Of a stretch of 64,000 nucleotides of DNA, positions 1 through 8,578 are shown piece after piece. Position 1 is the stretch's first letter. Each line of letters opens with the position of its first letter. A program made the translations under genes and the position numbers. The DNA is from JAJDXW01 sp965223775 (GTDB taxonomy: Bacteria; Pseudomonadota; Gammaproteobacteria; HK1): contig OZ245021.1 of the NCBI GenBank assembly GCA_965223775.1, positions 2,356,001 through 2,420,000 of the forward strand. Direction: 5' to 3'. The notes beneath the pieces were generated by a model that did no database searches, was not told the DNA's origin, and saw nothing but the letters and a program-made list of their open reading frames with translations.

Positions 1-1042
1 CTGGCGCGTGCATGATGCCGTGTCCGGAAAATCCGTTCGCGAGCAGGAAGTTCTCGAGTCCGCCTTCCCAGCGCCCGAGGATTGGCGAGTAGTCGAGCGT
101 GCTCCGCGCATAGTGCCCGCGCCAGCTCCGCTCGAGCCGGACCCGCTCCATCGCCGGGATCCGCTTTGCAAGCGCGGGCCAGACGAAGTCTTCGAAGTAC
201 GTGGGCGAAACGTCGAAGTTCCAGCCGGGGGGTTCGGACCAGTCGGGGACGCCGCCGACGTAGCCTGCGCCCTCGGGCCGGAACGCGAGGTCGGTCTCGG
301 TCTTGATGAGGGGGAGCGGCTCGATTGCATCGGCGCAAGTGAGGAAACAGCTCTCGCGCGACATCGGCTCGACCGGGAGGTCGAGCCCGACCATCGCGCC
401 GAGCGCCGCGCACCAGGCGCCGCCGGCGTTGACGAACGTCTCGCCGGTCACCGTGGCGCCGTCGCGGAGCCGCGCCGCCCGCACCGCGACGGAATCCGCG
501 TCGAGCCCGATCACCTCGCCGGTGACGTAGCGGGCCCCGAGGGTGCGGGCCATGCGCCGAAAGCCCATGAGCGCGGCGTGCGGGTCGATCCAGGCGTCGC
601 GATCGGAGAGCACGGCGAGATCGACCCCTTGCGGCGAGACCGACGGAAACCGGGACGAGAGCGCACCGGGGGAAAGCAGCTCGACTTCGACGCCCATGCG
701 CTCCTGGAGCGCGAAGTTCCGCTCCATCTGCGCCGCGCCGCCGGCGTCGGAGATGAAGAGGTAGCCCTGGCTGCGGAATCCAATCTCCGCCCGCTCGCCG
801 TCGACCGCCATCGTGTCCGCGAAGTCCCGGTAGAACGCGAGGCCGTGGCTCGCCATCTCGATGTTCTCGGGCAGGCTGAACAGCCGGCGGATGCCGCCGT
901 TCGATCGGGGCGTCGCGGCGTGTTCGTAGGTCGGATCGCGCTCGATGACGACCACGTCTCCGGCCTGTCCGGTGCGAGCGAGGTGGTACGCGATGCTCGA
1001 TCCGACGATGCCTCCGCCCACGATGACGACGTCCGCTCGCAT
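1..1042 (-). CDS. FAD-dependent oxidoreductase, DAO family (3' end outside window)
   Basis: The visible 347 residues begin with a Rossmann FAD-binding segment (VVIVGGGIVGSSIAYHLA, residues about 5-22) followed by an acidic residue at the end of the second strand (VVVIERD). This is the layout of the D-amino-acid oxidase/sarcosine oxidase beta family, which oxidises C-N bonds of amino acids or N-methyl amines using FAD. The middle part (SDRDAWIDPHAALMGF, FVNAGGAWCAAL) and the late HYARSTLDYSPILG and ANGFSGHGIMHAP segments also match that family. The start is the ATG at 1042. The gene runs off the left edge, so only the C-terminal tail is missing. It is first in position but last in transcription of a minus-strand set with the amidohydrolase upstream. 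The substrate cannot be told from sequence. Confidence 0.9.
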   Translation of the reverse strand, partial: MRADVVIVGGGIVGSSIAYHLARTGQAGDVVVIERDPTYEHAATPRSNGGIRRLFSLPENIEMASHGLAFYRDFADTMAVDGERAEIGFRSQGYLFISDAGGAAQMERNFALQERMGVEVELLSPGALSSRFPSVSPQGVDLAVLSDRDAWIDPHAALMGFRRMARTLGARYVTGEVIGLDADSVAVRAARLRDGATVTGETFVNAGGAWCAALGAMVGLDLPVEPMSRESCFLTCADAIEPLPLIKTETDLAFRPEGAGYVGGVPDWSEPPGWNFDVSPTYFEDFVWPALAKRIPAMERVRLERSWRGHYARSTLDYSPILGRWEGGLENFLLANGFSGHGIMHAP

Positions 1043-1117
1043 GTCTCGAGTCCGGAGGCTCAGCCGATCCGGCTGCGCTCGTGAGTCGCCGAGGTCCGCT
1101 CCGTCCGGCGGCCGGGC

Positions 1118-2461
1118 TCAGGCGGTGAGGCGCATGTACATCGCTCCGTTCTCGGGGGCCTTGTGGAACTTGCCGTCCTTCATGATTGCGAGGAGCCGGC
1201 TCCGGTCCTGGAGGACGCGCACGTCCGTGCTCGGGTCGCCGTCCACCAGCAGCAGGTCGGCGAGGTAGCCCTCGCGGATGAGACCGAGCTCGTTGCCCAT
1301 GCCCATGATCTCGCCGCCGTAGCGGGTGCCGGCCTGGATCGCCTCCATCGGCGACATGCCGAGCAGGTCCACGAAGTACTCGAAGTCCTTGGCGTTCGTT
1401 CCCATGGGCGTCCAGGCGAAGCCGTAGTCGCCACCGATGAGCACCCGGATCCCCCGCCGGTGCATCTCCTTCATGGTCTCGACCGCGCTCTCGAGCTCGC
1501 GCTCGTACGCGAACGTGAGCGGGGTGCCGGGCTTGATTCCCCATTCACCGGCATTGCGCGCGACGCCGATGAGCCAGGCGAGGCCGGGGGCGACGAAGTG
1601 CTTGTCCTTGTTGGCCTCGAGGAGGTCGAGGGTTTCGGTGTCCGCGAACGAGGCGTGGTAGATGTAGTCGATGCCGTGCTTGACGCACTGCTTGATCGAC
1701 TCCGAGGAGCGCGCGTGGGCCGCGAGGCTCTTGTTGCGGCGCCGCGCCTCGCTCACCGCCATGGCGATCTCCTCTTCCGCCATCGGGGTCTCTTCCGCCT
1801 TGGTGGCGGTGATCTCCTCGCCCGAGAGGTTGAGCTTGATGGTGTCCACCCCGTACTTGATGAGGGTGCGCACGGTGTGCCGTACGTGCTCCGGACCGGA
1901 GACGACAAGCCCGAGGTTCAGCCCCTCGTGCGGGATGTGCGGGGGCGCGGCATCGCCGAGCCCGCCCGTCGTCGTGATCTCGGGGCCGGCCGCCGTGTAG
2001 CGGGGGCCGGGAAAGCGGCCGGCGTTGATCGCGTCACGCGCCACCACGTCGAGCCGCGGCTTGGCCGCCGCCGCCCCCCGTCCGGCCGTGAACCCCGCGT
2101 CGATCATGACCTTGGCCATCTCGATGGTCGAGAGCATGTGCTCCTCGATGGGCATCATCTGGATGGGGTCGATGCCGGGCGCGTTGTTCCAGCTCAGGTG
2201 CAGGTGCGCGTCGACGAGGCCCGGCATGAGGGTCGCGCCGCGGCCGTCGATGCGCTGTCCGCCGTTGGTGTTCCACTGATACCCGCCTCCCGAGCGGGTG
2301 ATGCTCTTGATCCGGTTCCCGACAACCGTCACTTCACCGGAATAGGGTCGTTCGCCGGTGCCGTCGAGAATGCGGACGTTGGTGAAGGTGATTTCGTTCT
2401 CGCTGCTGCCGCCGTTGCCGCTCTCGCGCCGGCCGCTCCAGGGGTCCAGTCGTTCCGCCAT
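1118..2461 (-). CDS. Metal-dependent amidohydrolase family protein
   Basis: 447 residues. It has the amidohydrolase superfamily layout: an N-terminal beta-sandwich strand (VRILDGTGERPYSG), the HxH metal pair in GLVDAHLHLSW, a lysine in VDTIKLNLSG that could be the carbamylated bridging residue, later histidines in LAAHARSS and YIYHASF, and the last-strand aspartate in IGGDYG. The C-terminal GYLADLLLVDGDP strand is typical of imidazolonepropionase/prolidase-like members. The ATG at 2461 is preferred because GGGAGGACGAATC stands just before it. The reading frame is open further upstream, but that part is low-complexity. It probably hydrolyses a cyclic amide or peptide-like substrate, which is not identifiable here. 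Confidence 0.92.
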   Translation of the reverse strand: MAERLDPWSGRRESGNGGSSENEITFTNVRILDGTGERPYSGEVTVVGNRIKSITRSGGGYQWNTNGGQRIDGRGATLMPGLVDAHLHLSWNNAPGIDPIQMMPIEEHMLSTIEMAKVMIDAGFTAGRGAAAAKPRLDVVARDAINAGRFPGPRYTAAGPEITTTGGLGDAAPPHIPHEGLNLGLVVSGPEHVRHTVRTLIKYGVDTIKLNLSGEEITATKAEETPMAEEEIAMAVSEARRRNKSLAAHARSSESIKQCVKHGIDYIYHASFADTETLDLLEANKDKHFVAPGLAWLIGVARNAGEWGIKPGTPLTFAYERELESAVETMKEMHRRGIRVLIGGDYGFAWTPMGTNAKDFEYFVDLLGMSPMEAIQAGTRYGGEIMGMGNELGLIREGYLADLLLVDGDPSTDVRVLQDRSRLLAIMKDGKFHKAPENGAMYMRLTA

Positions 2462-2531
2462 GATTCGTCCTCCCGCTCGATGCTCGTCTCTGGTCGATGT
2501 CCGAGCTTCGTTCAATGTGACCGCGATGGTA

Positions 2532-3305
2532 TCAATTCGGCGCGGCCAGGAGGTGGCCGCGGAGCAGCTCCGTTGCGAGCGCCGGCGCCTCCAGCATCGG
2601 CCAGTGGCCGACGCCGGGCAGGGTCTCGAGCCGGGCCCCGTCGATCGCGTCCCGCAGTTGCTTCGCCGCCGCGGGCGGCGCCACCGGGTCGTCCGCTCCG
2701 TGGACGAGCAGCGTCGGGCAACGGATCGCCGCATGGTCGGCGGCGCGCGCGGCGGCGAGCGCCTCGCAGTGCGACGCGTAGCCGGCCGGGCTCTGGCGCA
2801 GGACGCTCTCTCGCACGAAGGCGCACGCCGCGCCGCCGGCCGCCTCGGGGCCAAGGCTCCCCGCCGACACCGCGTCCGCGATGCCGGCCATGCCCGCGGT
2901 GCGTGCCTCGCGCGCCCGTTCCGCGAGGGCACCGCGCGCCGCCGGGGTCGGCTCGAGGAGGGCGCCGAAGAGGGCGAGGCTCGACACCGCCTCGGGCGCG
3001 GCCGCCGCGAGGTGCTGGCAGATGAGGGCGCCCATCGAATGGCCCACCAGGTGGGCGCGGGAAATGCCCTGCGCCCGCATGCACTCGCGCACCGCGGCGG
3101 TCAGGCCCTCGAGTCCGGGGCGGCCGGGCCGAAGGGCCGAACGGCCCGCGCCGGGGAGGTCGGGGCGGAGCACGCAGAATCCGTCGAGGGCCGGCATCAG
3201 GGTCTCGAAGCTCCCCGAGCTTGCGCCGAGGCCGTGCACCATCACCACCGCCGGACCCGCGCCGTGACGCTCCGCGACCAGGCTGCCGAGCCGAACGTCC
3301 GTCAC
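2532..3305 (-). CDS. Alpha/beta-fold hydrolase
   Basis: 257 residues with a complete alpha/beta hydrolase signature: oxyanion-hole HGLGAS near residue 24, DLPGAGRSAL, nucleophile elbow VGHSMGALI near residue 89, acidic residue in VHGADDPVAP and catalytic histidine in PGVGHWPMLEAP. The size and motifs match the large group of small esterases and C-C hydrolases. Its ATG overlaps the TGA of the upstream fusion gene as ATGA, so the two are translationally coupled. The neighbouring SRPBCC and quinone oxidoreductase domains suggest a small aromatic or lipid-like substrate, but that is inference. Confidence 0.92.
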   Translation of the reverse strand: MTDVRLGSLVAERHGAGPAVVMVHGLGASSGSFETLMPALDGFCVLRPDLPGAGRSALRPGRPGLEGLTAAVRECMRAQGISRAHLVGHSMGALICQHLAAAAPEAVSSLALFGALLEPTPAARGALAERAREARTAGMAGIADAVSAGSLGPEAAGGAACAFVRESVLRQSPAGYASHCEALAAARAADHAAIRCPTLLVHGADDPVAPPAAAKQLRDAIDGARLETLPGVGHWPMLEAPALATELLRGHLLAAPN

Positions 3306-4915
3306 CCCGTCACCCTCCCGGCGGCGGACGGCTCGGCCTCGGGGATGAGGATCGTCGAGCCGGTCGTCTCGCCGGCCTCGAGCGCCCGGTGGGCGGCTGG
3401 CGCCTCGCGCAGCGGGTAGCGTTGTCCGATTTCGGCCCGGACGATGTTCCGCTCCATGGCGTCGATCAGGCGTGCGGTGATCGCGGCGACCTTCTCCGGG
3501 GTGTCCGTGAAGTGCGCGAAGTTGGGCCGCGAGACCGTCGCCGACTTTGCGGCGAGGGAGCCGATGTCGTACGGCCCGATGTCCCCGGATGCCTGGCCGT
3601 AGCTCACCAGGTGCCCGCGCACGGCGAGGGCGGCGACCGAGTGGGCGAAGCTGTCGCGGCCCACCCCGTCGTAGATGACGTCCGCGCCGTGGCCCCGGGT
3701 GAGCGCGCGCACCTGTTCATCGAGGCTCGCCTCCCCGGGCAGGATCACGTCGTGCGCACCGGCCGTGCGGGCGGCACGGGCCTTCGCCTCGCTGCTCGTG
3801 GCGCCGATCACCCGCGCTCCAAGATGCGCCGCCCACTGGCAGAGCAGGCGGCCGACCCCGCCGGCCGGGGCGAAGACGAGCGCGACCTGTCCGGCCTCGA
3901 GGCGGTGCACCCGGTGCAGCAGGAACTCCGCGGACATCCCCTTGAGGAGGACCGCCGCTGCCGTCTCTTCGTCGATGCGGTCGGGGAGGGGGATGACGAG
4001 GGCCGCATCCATCGTCCGCACCGTGGCGTAGGCGCCGGGGGGCGGGCAGGCGTAGGCGACCCGCTGGCCGGCCCCGAGATGGCGGACCCCGGGTCCCACG
4101 TCGACGACCGTCCCCGCCGCCTCCATGCCGAGCGCTCCCGGCGGCTCCACCAGGTCGAAGTACCCGGTGCGGCAGTAGACGTCGATGTAGTTGACCCCGA
4201 TCGCGGTCTGCCGGATCCGGACCTCGCCCGGTCCCGGCCGCGGCGACGCAACCGGCGCGGGAACAAGCACCTCCGGGCCGCCGTGCCGTGCGATCACCAT
4301 TGCTTCGCCCGCGATGGCGCCCGCCGCGCTCGCGTCCGCACTCGCGTCCGGGCTCCGGTCCGTGGGCCGGGAGGCCGCGGAGGTGGAGCGGACGCCGGTC
4401 GAGGAGCGCTCCGTGGCCGCGTTCCCCGCGGCACGGGCGGCTCGCGGGGCCGGCGCCGCGCGGGGGCTCGCCCCGGTGGCGAGCCCGAGCGCCCCTCGCA
4501 CCCCGTCGAAGCCGGCTTCATAGACCTCCTCCCCGACGAGCCGGGCGAGGGCCTCCTCTTCTCCGGGAGGCGTCCGGAACCGCGAGCTCCAGGACCAGAA
4601 CGTCCGGTCCCCGTCCGTCACCGGCCTGAGGAAGAACTCGGCGACGTAGTCCCGGAGCGGCAGGTCGCTGTCGACGATGGAGTAGCGAAGGCGCCGTTCG
4701 CGGTCCGAGAGCGAGAGCAGGACCTCCCGCACGCGCTCGCCGCCCGGCAGGACGAAGTTGCGCACCGCCCCGACCTGGTCGGTGCGCCGGCCGTCCTCGA
4801 GGGCGCTCCGCGCGACGATGGGGTGCCAGCGGTCGTGGCCGTTGAAGTCGCGCAGGATCCGCCACACCGCGTCAATCGGTGCGTCCACAACGGTGGTGCG
4901 GCGGACCCGGACCAT
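3302..4915 (-). CDS. SRPBCC domain fused to zinc-independent quinone oxidoreductase
   Basis: 537 residues in two recognised parts. Residues 1 to about 148 form an SRPBCC/polyketide-cyclase-like ligand-binding domain (DAPIDAVWRILRDFNG, VTDGDRTFWSWSSRF). Residues about 149-203 are an Ala/Ser/Arg/Pro linker. Residues about 204-537 are a medium-chain reductase of the quinone oxidoreductase type (GVNYIDVYCRTGYF, GMEAAGTVVDVG, Rossmann FAPAGGVGRLLCQWAA, DVIYDGVG, TTGSTILIP). No cysteine cluster for structural zinc was seen. Quinone oxidoreductases reduce quinones or enones with NADPH. The SRPBCC half is clearly paralogous to the separate SRPBCC gene just upstream. The junction is one continuous reading frame with no sign of a stop. 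Confidence 0.88.
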   Translation of the reverse strand: MVRVRRTTVVDAPIDAVWRILRDFNGHDRWHPIVARSALEDGRRTDQVGAVRNFVLPGGERVREVLLSLSDRERRLRYSIVDSDLPLRDYVAEFFLRPVTDGDRTFWSWSSRFRTPPGEEEALARLVGEEVYEAGFDGVRGALGLATGASPRAAPAPRAARAAGNAATERSSTGVRSTSAASRPTDRSPDASADASAAGAIAGEAMVIARHGGPEVLVPAPVASPRPGPGEVRIRQTAIGVNYIDVYCRTGYFDLVEPPGALGMEAAGTVVDVGPGVRHLGAGQRVAYACPPPGAYATVRTMDAALVIPLPDRIDEETAAAVLLKGMSAEFLLHRVHRLEAGQVALVFAPAGGVGRLLCQWAAHLGARVIGATSSEAKARAARTAGAHDVILPGEASLDEQVRALTRGHGADVIYDGVGRDSFAHSVAALAVRGHLVSYGQASGDIGPYDIGSLAAKSATVSRPNFAHFTDTPEKVAAITARLIDAMERNIVRAEIGQRYPLREAPAAHRALEAGETTGSTILIPEAEPSAAGRVTG

Positions 4916-4939
4916 CCGGCTTCCGGTTGCGGTGGCCGG

Positions 4940-5377
4940 CTACGAGCCGAGCTCGCGCTCCAGCGCGTCGAAACCGCCCTGGAACACGTCACCCGCGATG
5001 AGTGCGACCAGCTCGTCCTCGCGCTCCGGCGGGCAGTCGAACTCCGCCGACCACTCCGCGAACGTGCGATCGCCGTCGGTGATCGGGGTCAGCTTCAGGG
5101 TCGCGACGTAGTTCTCCACCCCCATCGGGCTCTCGACGATCGAGTAGGTGACGGAGAAGTCGTAGTCCGACAGGGCGAGCAGGCGCTCGCGGATGAAGCC
5201 GCCGTCCTTCAGGCGGAAAGCGCGGACGCAGCCCACCTGGTCAGCCGGCCCGCCCCCTTCGATTCGGCTCTCCGCGATCGCGGGGTGCCAGTCGGGGAGA
5301 CCGTTGAAATTCCGGATCTGCTCCCAGACGCGCGCCGCCGGGGCTCCGATTACGGAAGAGGCATACGCTTCCGCCAC
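4940..5377 (-). CDS. SRPBCC family protein
   Basis: 145 residues from the GTG at 5377. I chose this start because a perfect AAGGAGGTGA lies eight bases upstream, and because the upstream in-frame ATGs at 5422 and 5563 read through a dispersed-repeat region. The protein is a single helix-grip domain (VIGAPAARVWEQIRNFNG, DWHPAIAESRI, TPITDGDRTFAEWSAEF) that binds hydrophobic ligands in its family. It is paralogous along its whole length to the N-terminal half of the following fusion gene, which points to a tandem duplication. The ligand is unknown. Confidence 0.9.
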   Translation of the reverse strand: MAEAYASSVIGAPAARVWEQIRNFNGLPDWHPAIAESRIEGGGPADQVGCVRAFRLKDGGFIRERLLALSDYDFSVTYSIVESPMGVENYVATLKLTPITDGDRTFAEWSAEFDCPPEREDELVALIAGDVFQGGFDALERELGS

Positions 5378-5382
5378 TGCAC

Positions 5383-5392
5383 TCACCTCCTT
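5383..5392 (-). promoter_or_regulatory. Strong ribosome binding site deciding the SRPBCC start
   Basis: On the minus strand this reads AAGGAGGTGA, fully complementary to the usual 16S anti-Shine-Dalgarno core. It sits eight bases before the GTG at 5377, which argues against the longer ATG starts. Confidence 0.85.
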
Positions 5393-5475
5393 CGCACGCG
5401 ACGATCCGCTTCCGGCGCGCATGCGTCCATCGTATCGCTCCAAGTATGGGCCACGCCCGGCCCGCCGACCCCCCT

Positions 5476-5548
5476 GGGAGCGCGGCTTCCAGTCCGCGGT
5501 GGGCCGAAGGTCCGCCATGGTCCACGCGGGCAAGATGCCCGCGCTCCC
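5476..5548. repeat. REP-like paired palindrome, copy 1
   Basis: Two facing arms (GGGAGCGCGG... and ...CCCGCGCTCCC) each contain a smaller palindrome, such as GCGGGCAAGATGCCCGC in the right arm. The same architecture recurs at 8437-8526 and 63563-63650. The surrounding 5378-5845 stretch (468 bases, between the SRPBCC and flotillin genes) contains no gene I can support. Confidence 0.75.
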
Positions 5549-5845
5549 GGGAGTGCGCCACATGCCTCGTCGGCCTGGGGCGCAGCCTCGCTAGCTCTAC
5601 CCGTGCCCCACAAGTTTCCGCTGGACTCTCTCCATCATGAATTCTCGTAAATTCAGTTGGTTACAATCTACGCGCCGATGGCTACCCATACCAGACCCCT
5701 CGAATTCGGCGCCACTGGGGCCGGCCACGGGACGATTTGCCGTGCGGCTCGTCGTTCCGAGAGGAAGCAAACAGTCGGCAACACATCGAGTTCCGTGGTA
5801 CGCGGTCCATCAAGCCCAGCGAACAGTTGTGGGGCACGGGCAGCG

Positions 5846-8176
5846 CTAGCTCTCCTCCTCTTTTTTCTTCTTCGACTCCGACTCGCGGGCGAGGCTCTGC
5901 GCGTCGCGGGCGGAGCGGAAGATGTCGCCCATCCCGGTGACGTTCGGGTTCTCGACCCCGATCTCCTTCATGATCTCGTCGATGAGGGGCGCCTGGGCGC
6001 GATAGCGAAGGGCGCTCTGGATCACCTCGTCGGTCGGAGACCGATGACCGTCCCCGCCGCCGGCCCCGCCAAGTCCGTCCACGTGCAGGATCCGGATACC
6101 GTCGATCTTCTCCATCGGCCGGACGCTCTCGCGCACGATGCTCTCCAGCCGCTCGATGAGGCTGCTTCGCAGCATGGCGGCCCGGGCGTCCTCGCTGAGG
6201 GCGTTGTCCGCCTCGTTGCGCAGGCGCTGCCCTTCGGCGGCGACCGCGGCGGTGACCTTCTCGGCCTCGGCCGCGATGCGGGCGATGTCCGCGTCCTTGG
6301 CCGCGATCAGCCGGTCCACGGCGGCGATGCGTTCGGCCACCTCCGTCTCCCGGGTGGTGGCGACCTGCTCCTCCGCGGCGGCGGCCCGCGCCCGGGCCAC
6401 TTCGGTGGCGACCCGCGCGTCGGCTTCCTCGGCCTCCTTCTGCCGGACCGCGATCTGGCGATCGATCTCCGCCACCTCAATGGTCCGTTCCCGGTCGATC
6501 TCGAGGCGCTTGAGGTCTCGCTCCCGCAGGACCCGCGCTTCGTCGAGACCGCGCTCCGACGCGATTCGCGCCCGCTCGATCTCCTCCTGCGCGGCGATCT
6601 CCGCCTCCTCGGTGGACTGGCGCTGCGCGATCTGCAACGAGCGGAGCCGCCGGTCACGCTCGATCCGGGCCGTGTCGAGCTCCTGGTCCTGGGTGATGCG
6701 CGCGGCTTCGATCGACTGGTCGGCCGCGATGCGGGCGGTCTCGAGCTGCTCGCCGCGGGCGATCTCGCGGCTCTCGGTCTCTTCCTCGGCCGCGATCCGG
6801 GCTTCACTGAGCTGTCGTTCGGAGACGACGCGGGCCCGTTCGATGTCCTCGTTCGCGCCGATCTCCGCCACCTCGGTCTCGTGGCGCTGGCGAATCTGCT
6901 CGGCGCGGATGAGTTTTTCGCGTTCGATCCGGGCCTGCTCGATCGTCCGGCCCTGGGCGATCCGGGCGGCTTCGATGGTCTCGTCGGCCCCGATGCGGGC
7001 GGTCTCGAGCTGCTCGCCGCGGGCGATCTCGCGGCTCTCGGTCTCTTCTTCGGCCGCGATCTGCGCTTCGCGGAGCTGGCGGTCGGAGACGACCCGGGCC
7101 CGTTCGATGTCCTCGTTCGCACCGATCTCCGCCACCTCGGTCTCGTGGCGCTGGCGGATCTGCTCGGCGCGGATGAGTTTTTCGCGTTCGATCCGAGCCT
7201 GCTCGATGGCCTGCTCCTGGGCGATCCGCGCCCGCTGAAGCCCCTCCTGCGCCCGGATCTCGGCCTTCTCGACGCTCTGACGGCGCTCGATCTCGAACTC
7301 CGCCGTCTCGCGCTCCGAGCCGATGCGCGACTGCTGCGCCTCGGCCTCCCGGGCGACCTGCTCACGCACGATCGCGGTGCGCTGTCCGGCCCGCATGGCC
7401 TCGAGCTCGCGTTCCTGGTTGAGTCGCGAGCTCTCGCTCTCCTGGTCGATCTTCAGCGTCTCCTTCTCTGCCTCGAGGTTGCGGGATCGGATCGCCACCA
7501 TCGCGCTTTGCTCGATGTCGTTGCGGGCCTTGCGGCGGGTCTCGATCTCCTCGATCAGCCGGGTGAGGCCCTCGGCATCGAAACGGTTCGCCGGGTTGAA
7601 GAACTCGAGCATGGTCTGATCGAGGCCGGTGATCGCGACCGATTCGAGCTCGAGGCCGTTCGGGGTCAGCACCTCGCCGGCCCGGACCCCCACCGCGGAG
7701 ACGAAGTCGCCGCGTTTCTCGTGGATCTCGTCGAGGGTCATCTCGGTGGCGACGGAACGCAGCGCGCTCACGAACTTGCCGGAGAGGAGGTCGGCGAGGC
7801 GCTCCGGGTCCAGGGTGCGGCGCCCGAGGGTGGACGCGGCGGCAGCGACCGCTTCGGGCTTCTGGACCACCCGGACGAAGAACTCCGCTTCGATGTCGAC
7901 CCGCATTCGGTCACGGGTGATGACCGCCTCCTCGCGCGCCCGCGACACCGCGATTCGCAACACGTTGAGGTTGACGGGAGTCACCTGGTGGATGATGGGC
8001 AGAACCAGGGCCCCGCCGTCGATGACCACCGTCTCGCCGCCGAACCCGGTACGGACGAAGGCCATCTCCTTGGTCGAGCGGTGGTAGAGCCAGTGGAGGA
8101 GGTAGGCCACCACCGCGATGACGATGATCGCGACGATGAGCCAGAGGATGATCGAGCCAATCAATCCGGTAGCCAT
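5846..8176 (-). CDS. Flotillin-like SPFH protein with extended, duplicated coiled coil
   Basis: 776 residues. An N-terminal membrane anchor (residues about 5-30, hydrophobic) is followed by a band-7/SPFH domain (to about residue 210, including TPVNLNVLRIAVSRAREEAV and PNGLELESVAITGLDQT). After it comes a very long Glu/Ala/Arg-rich coiled coil and a lysine/glutamate tail. Flotillins scaffold membrane microdomains and typically have about 450-700 residues. The extra length here comes from an 88-residue tandem duplication in the coiled coil. The start is supported by AAGGAG seven bases upstream. It stands alone between two repeat-bearing intergenic regions. Confidence 0.92.
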   Translation of the reverse strand: MATGLIGSIILWLIVAIIVIAVVAYLLHWLYHRSTKEMAFVRTGFGGETVVIDGGALVLPIIHQVTPVNLNVLRIAVSRAREEAVITRDRMRVDIEAEFFVRVVQKPEAVAAAASTLGRRTLDPERLADLLSGKFVSALRSVATEMTLDEIHEKRGDFVSAVGVRAGEVLTPNGLELESVAITGLDQTMLEFFNPANRFDAEGLTRLIEEIETRRKARNDIEQSAMVAIRSRNLEAEKETLKIDQESESSRLNQERELEAMRAGQRTAIVREQVAREAEAQQSRIGSERETAEFEIERRQSVEKAEIRAQEGLQRARIAQEQAIEQARIEREKLIRAEQIRQRHETEVAEIGANEDIERARVVSDRQLREAQIAAEEETESREIARGEQLETARIGADETIEAARIAQGRTIEQARIEREKLIRAEQIRQRHETEVAEIGANEDIERARVVSERQLSEARIAAEEETESREIARGEQLETARIAADQSIEAARITQDQELDTARIERDRRLRSLQIAQRQSTEEAEIAAQEEIERARIASERGLDEARVLRERDLKRLEIDRERTIEVAEIDRQIAVRQKEAEEADARVATEVARARAAAAEEQVATTRETEVAERIAAVDRLIAAKDADIARIAAEAEKVTAAVAAEGQRLRNEADNALSEDARAAMLRSSLIERLESIVRESVRPMEKIDGIRILHVDGLGGAGGGDGHRSPTDEVIQSALRYRAQAPLIDEIMKEIGVENPNVTGMGDIFRSARDAQSLARESESKKKKEEES
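6686..7213 (-). repeat. Two tandem 264-bp units inside the flotillin gene
   Basis: The minus-strand segments 7213-6950 and 6949-6686 encode near-identical 88-residue coiled-coil units. Both contain IEQARIEREKLIRAEQ and EVAEIGANEDIERARVVS at the same spacing. The 264-base period keeps the frame and is close to whole heptads or hendecads, so the coiled coil stays continuous. Confidence 0.85.
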
Positions 8177-8436
8177 GGTTCCTCTCCTTCCCTCTGATGT
8201 TTACCGGCCGAAATCACTCGGCTTGCAGTCCCTCGAGGCCGACCGAAACGCGATACCGCCCTGCGGGCAGTCGACCGTCGGCACCTGGCGAATGTCGCCT
8301 GGCTTCCGCCTCCGGCGGTGCGGGCCTCTCCCGCGTCTCGGCCTTCGCCATCGGATCGAGGTCGCCGTTCACTTGCGCTCCCGCTGGACGCCTCGACGGG
8401 CCTTGATCTTGCCATTTGATCCACGTGTCGCATGGC

Positions 8437-8526
8437 GGCTTCCGGGGAGCGCGGGCTTCCGGCCCGCATGGACAGACGTGGAGCCGTGGCTCGTCGCGGG
8501 CTGCAAGCCCGCGCTCCCCGGAAGCC
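8437..8526. repeat. REP-like paired palindrome, copy 2
   Basis: Left arm 8437-8467 and right arm 8496-8526 are inverted copies that differ at only about two positions. Each begins or ends in GGCTTCCGGGGAGCGCGGGC and carries its own inner palindrome. The whole 8177-8578 interval (402 bases) holds no supported gene. The palindrome lies downstream of the PEP-hydrolase-like gene, and the flotillin gene reads away from it. Confidence 0.8.
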
Positions 8527-8578
8527 ATTGCGCTCCATTCGGCTGCGTCATGCCTTGTTGGTTCGCGGCCAAGCTTCG

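Noticed and set aside
1163..3025. 620-residue plus-strand open frame opposite the amidohydrolase and hydrolase genes
   Set aside because: It is an antisense shadow of two genes with full catalytic motifs. Long shadows are common at this GC content.
5657..8197. 846-codon frame opposite the flotillin gene
   Set aside because: Its periodic Leu/Asp/Gly pattern merely mirrors the flotillin coiled-coil codons.
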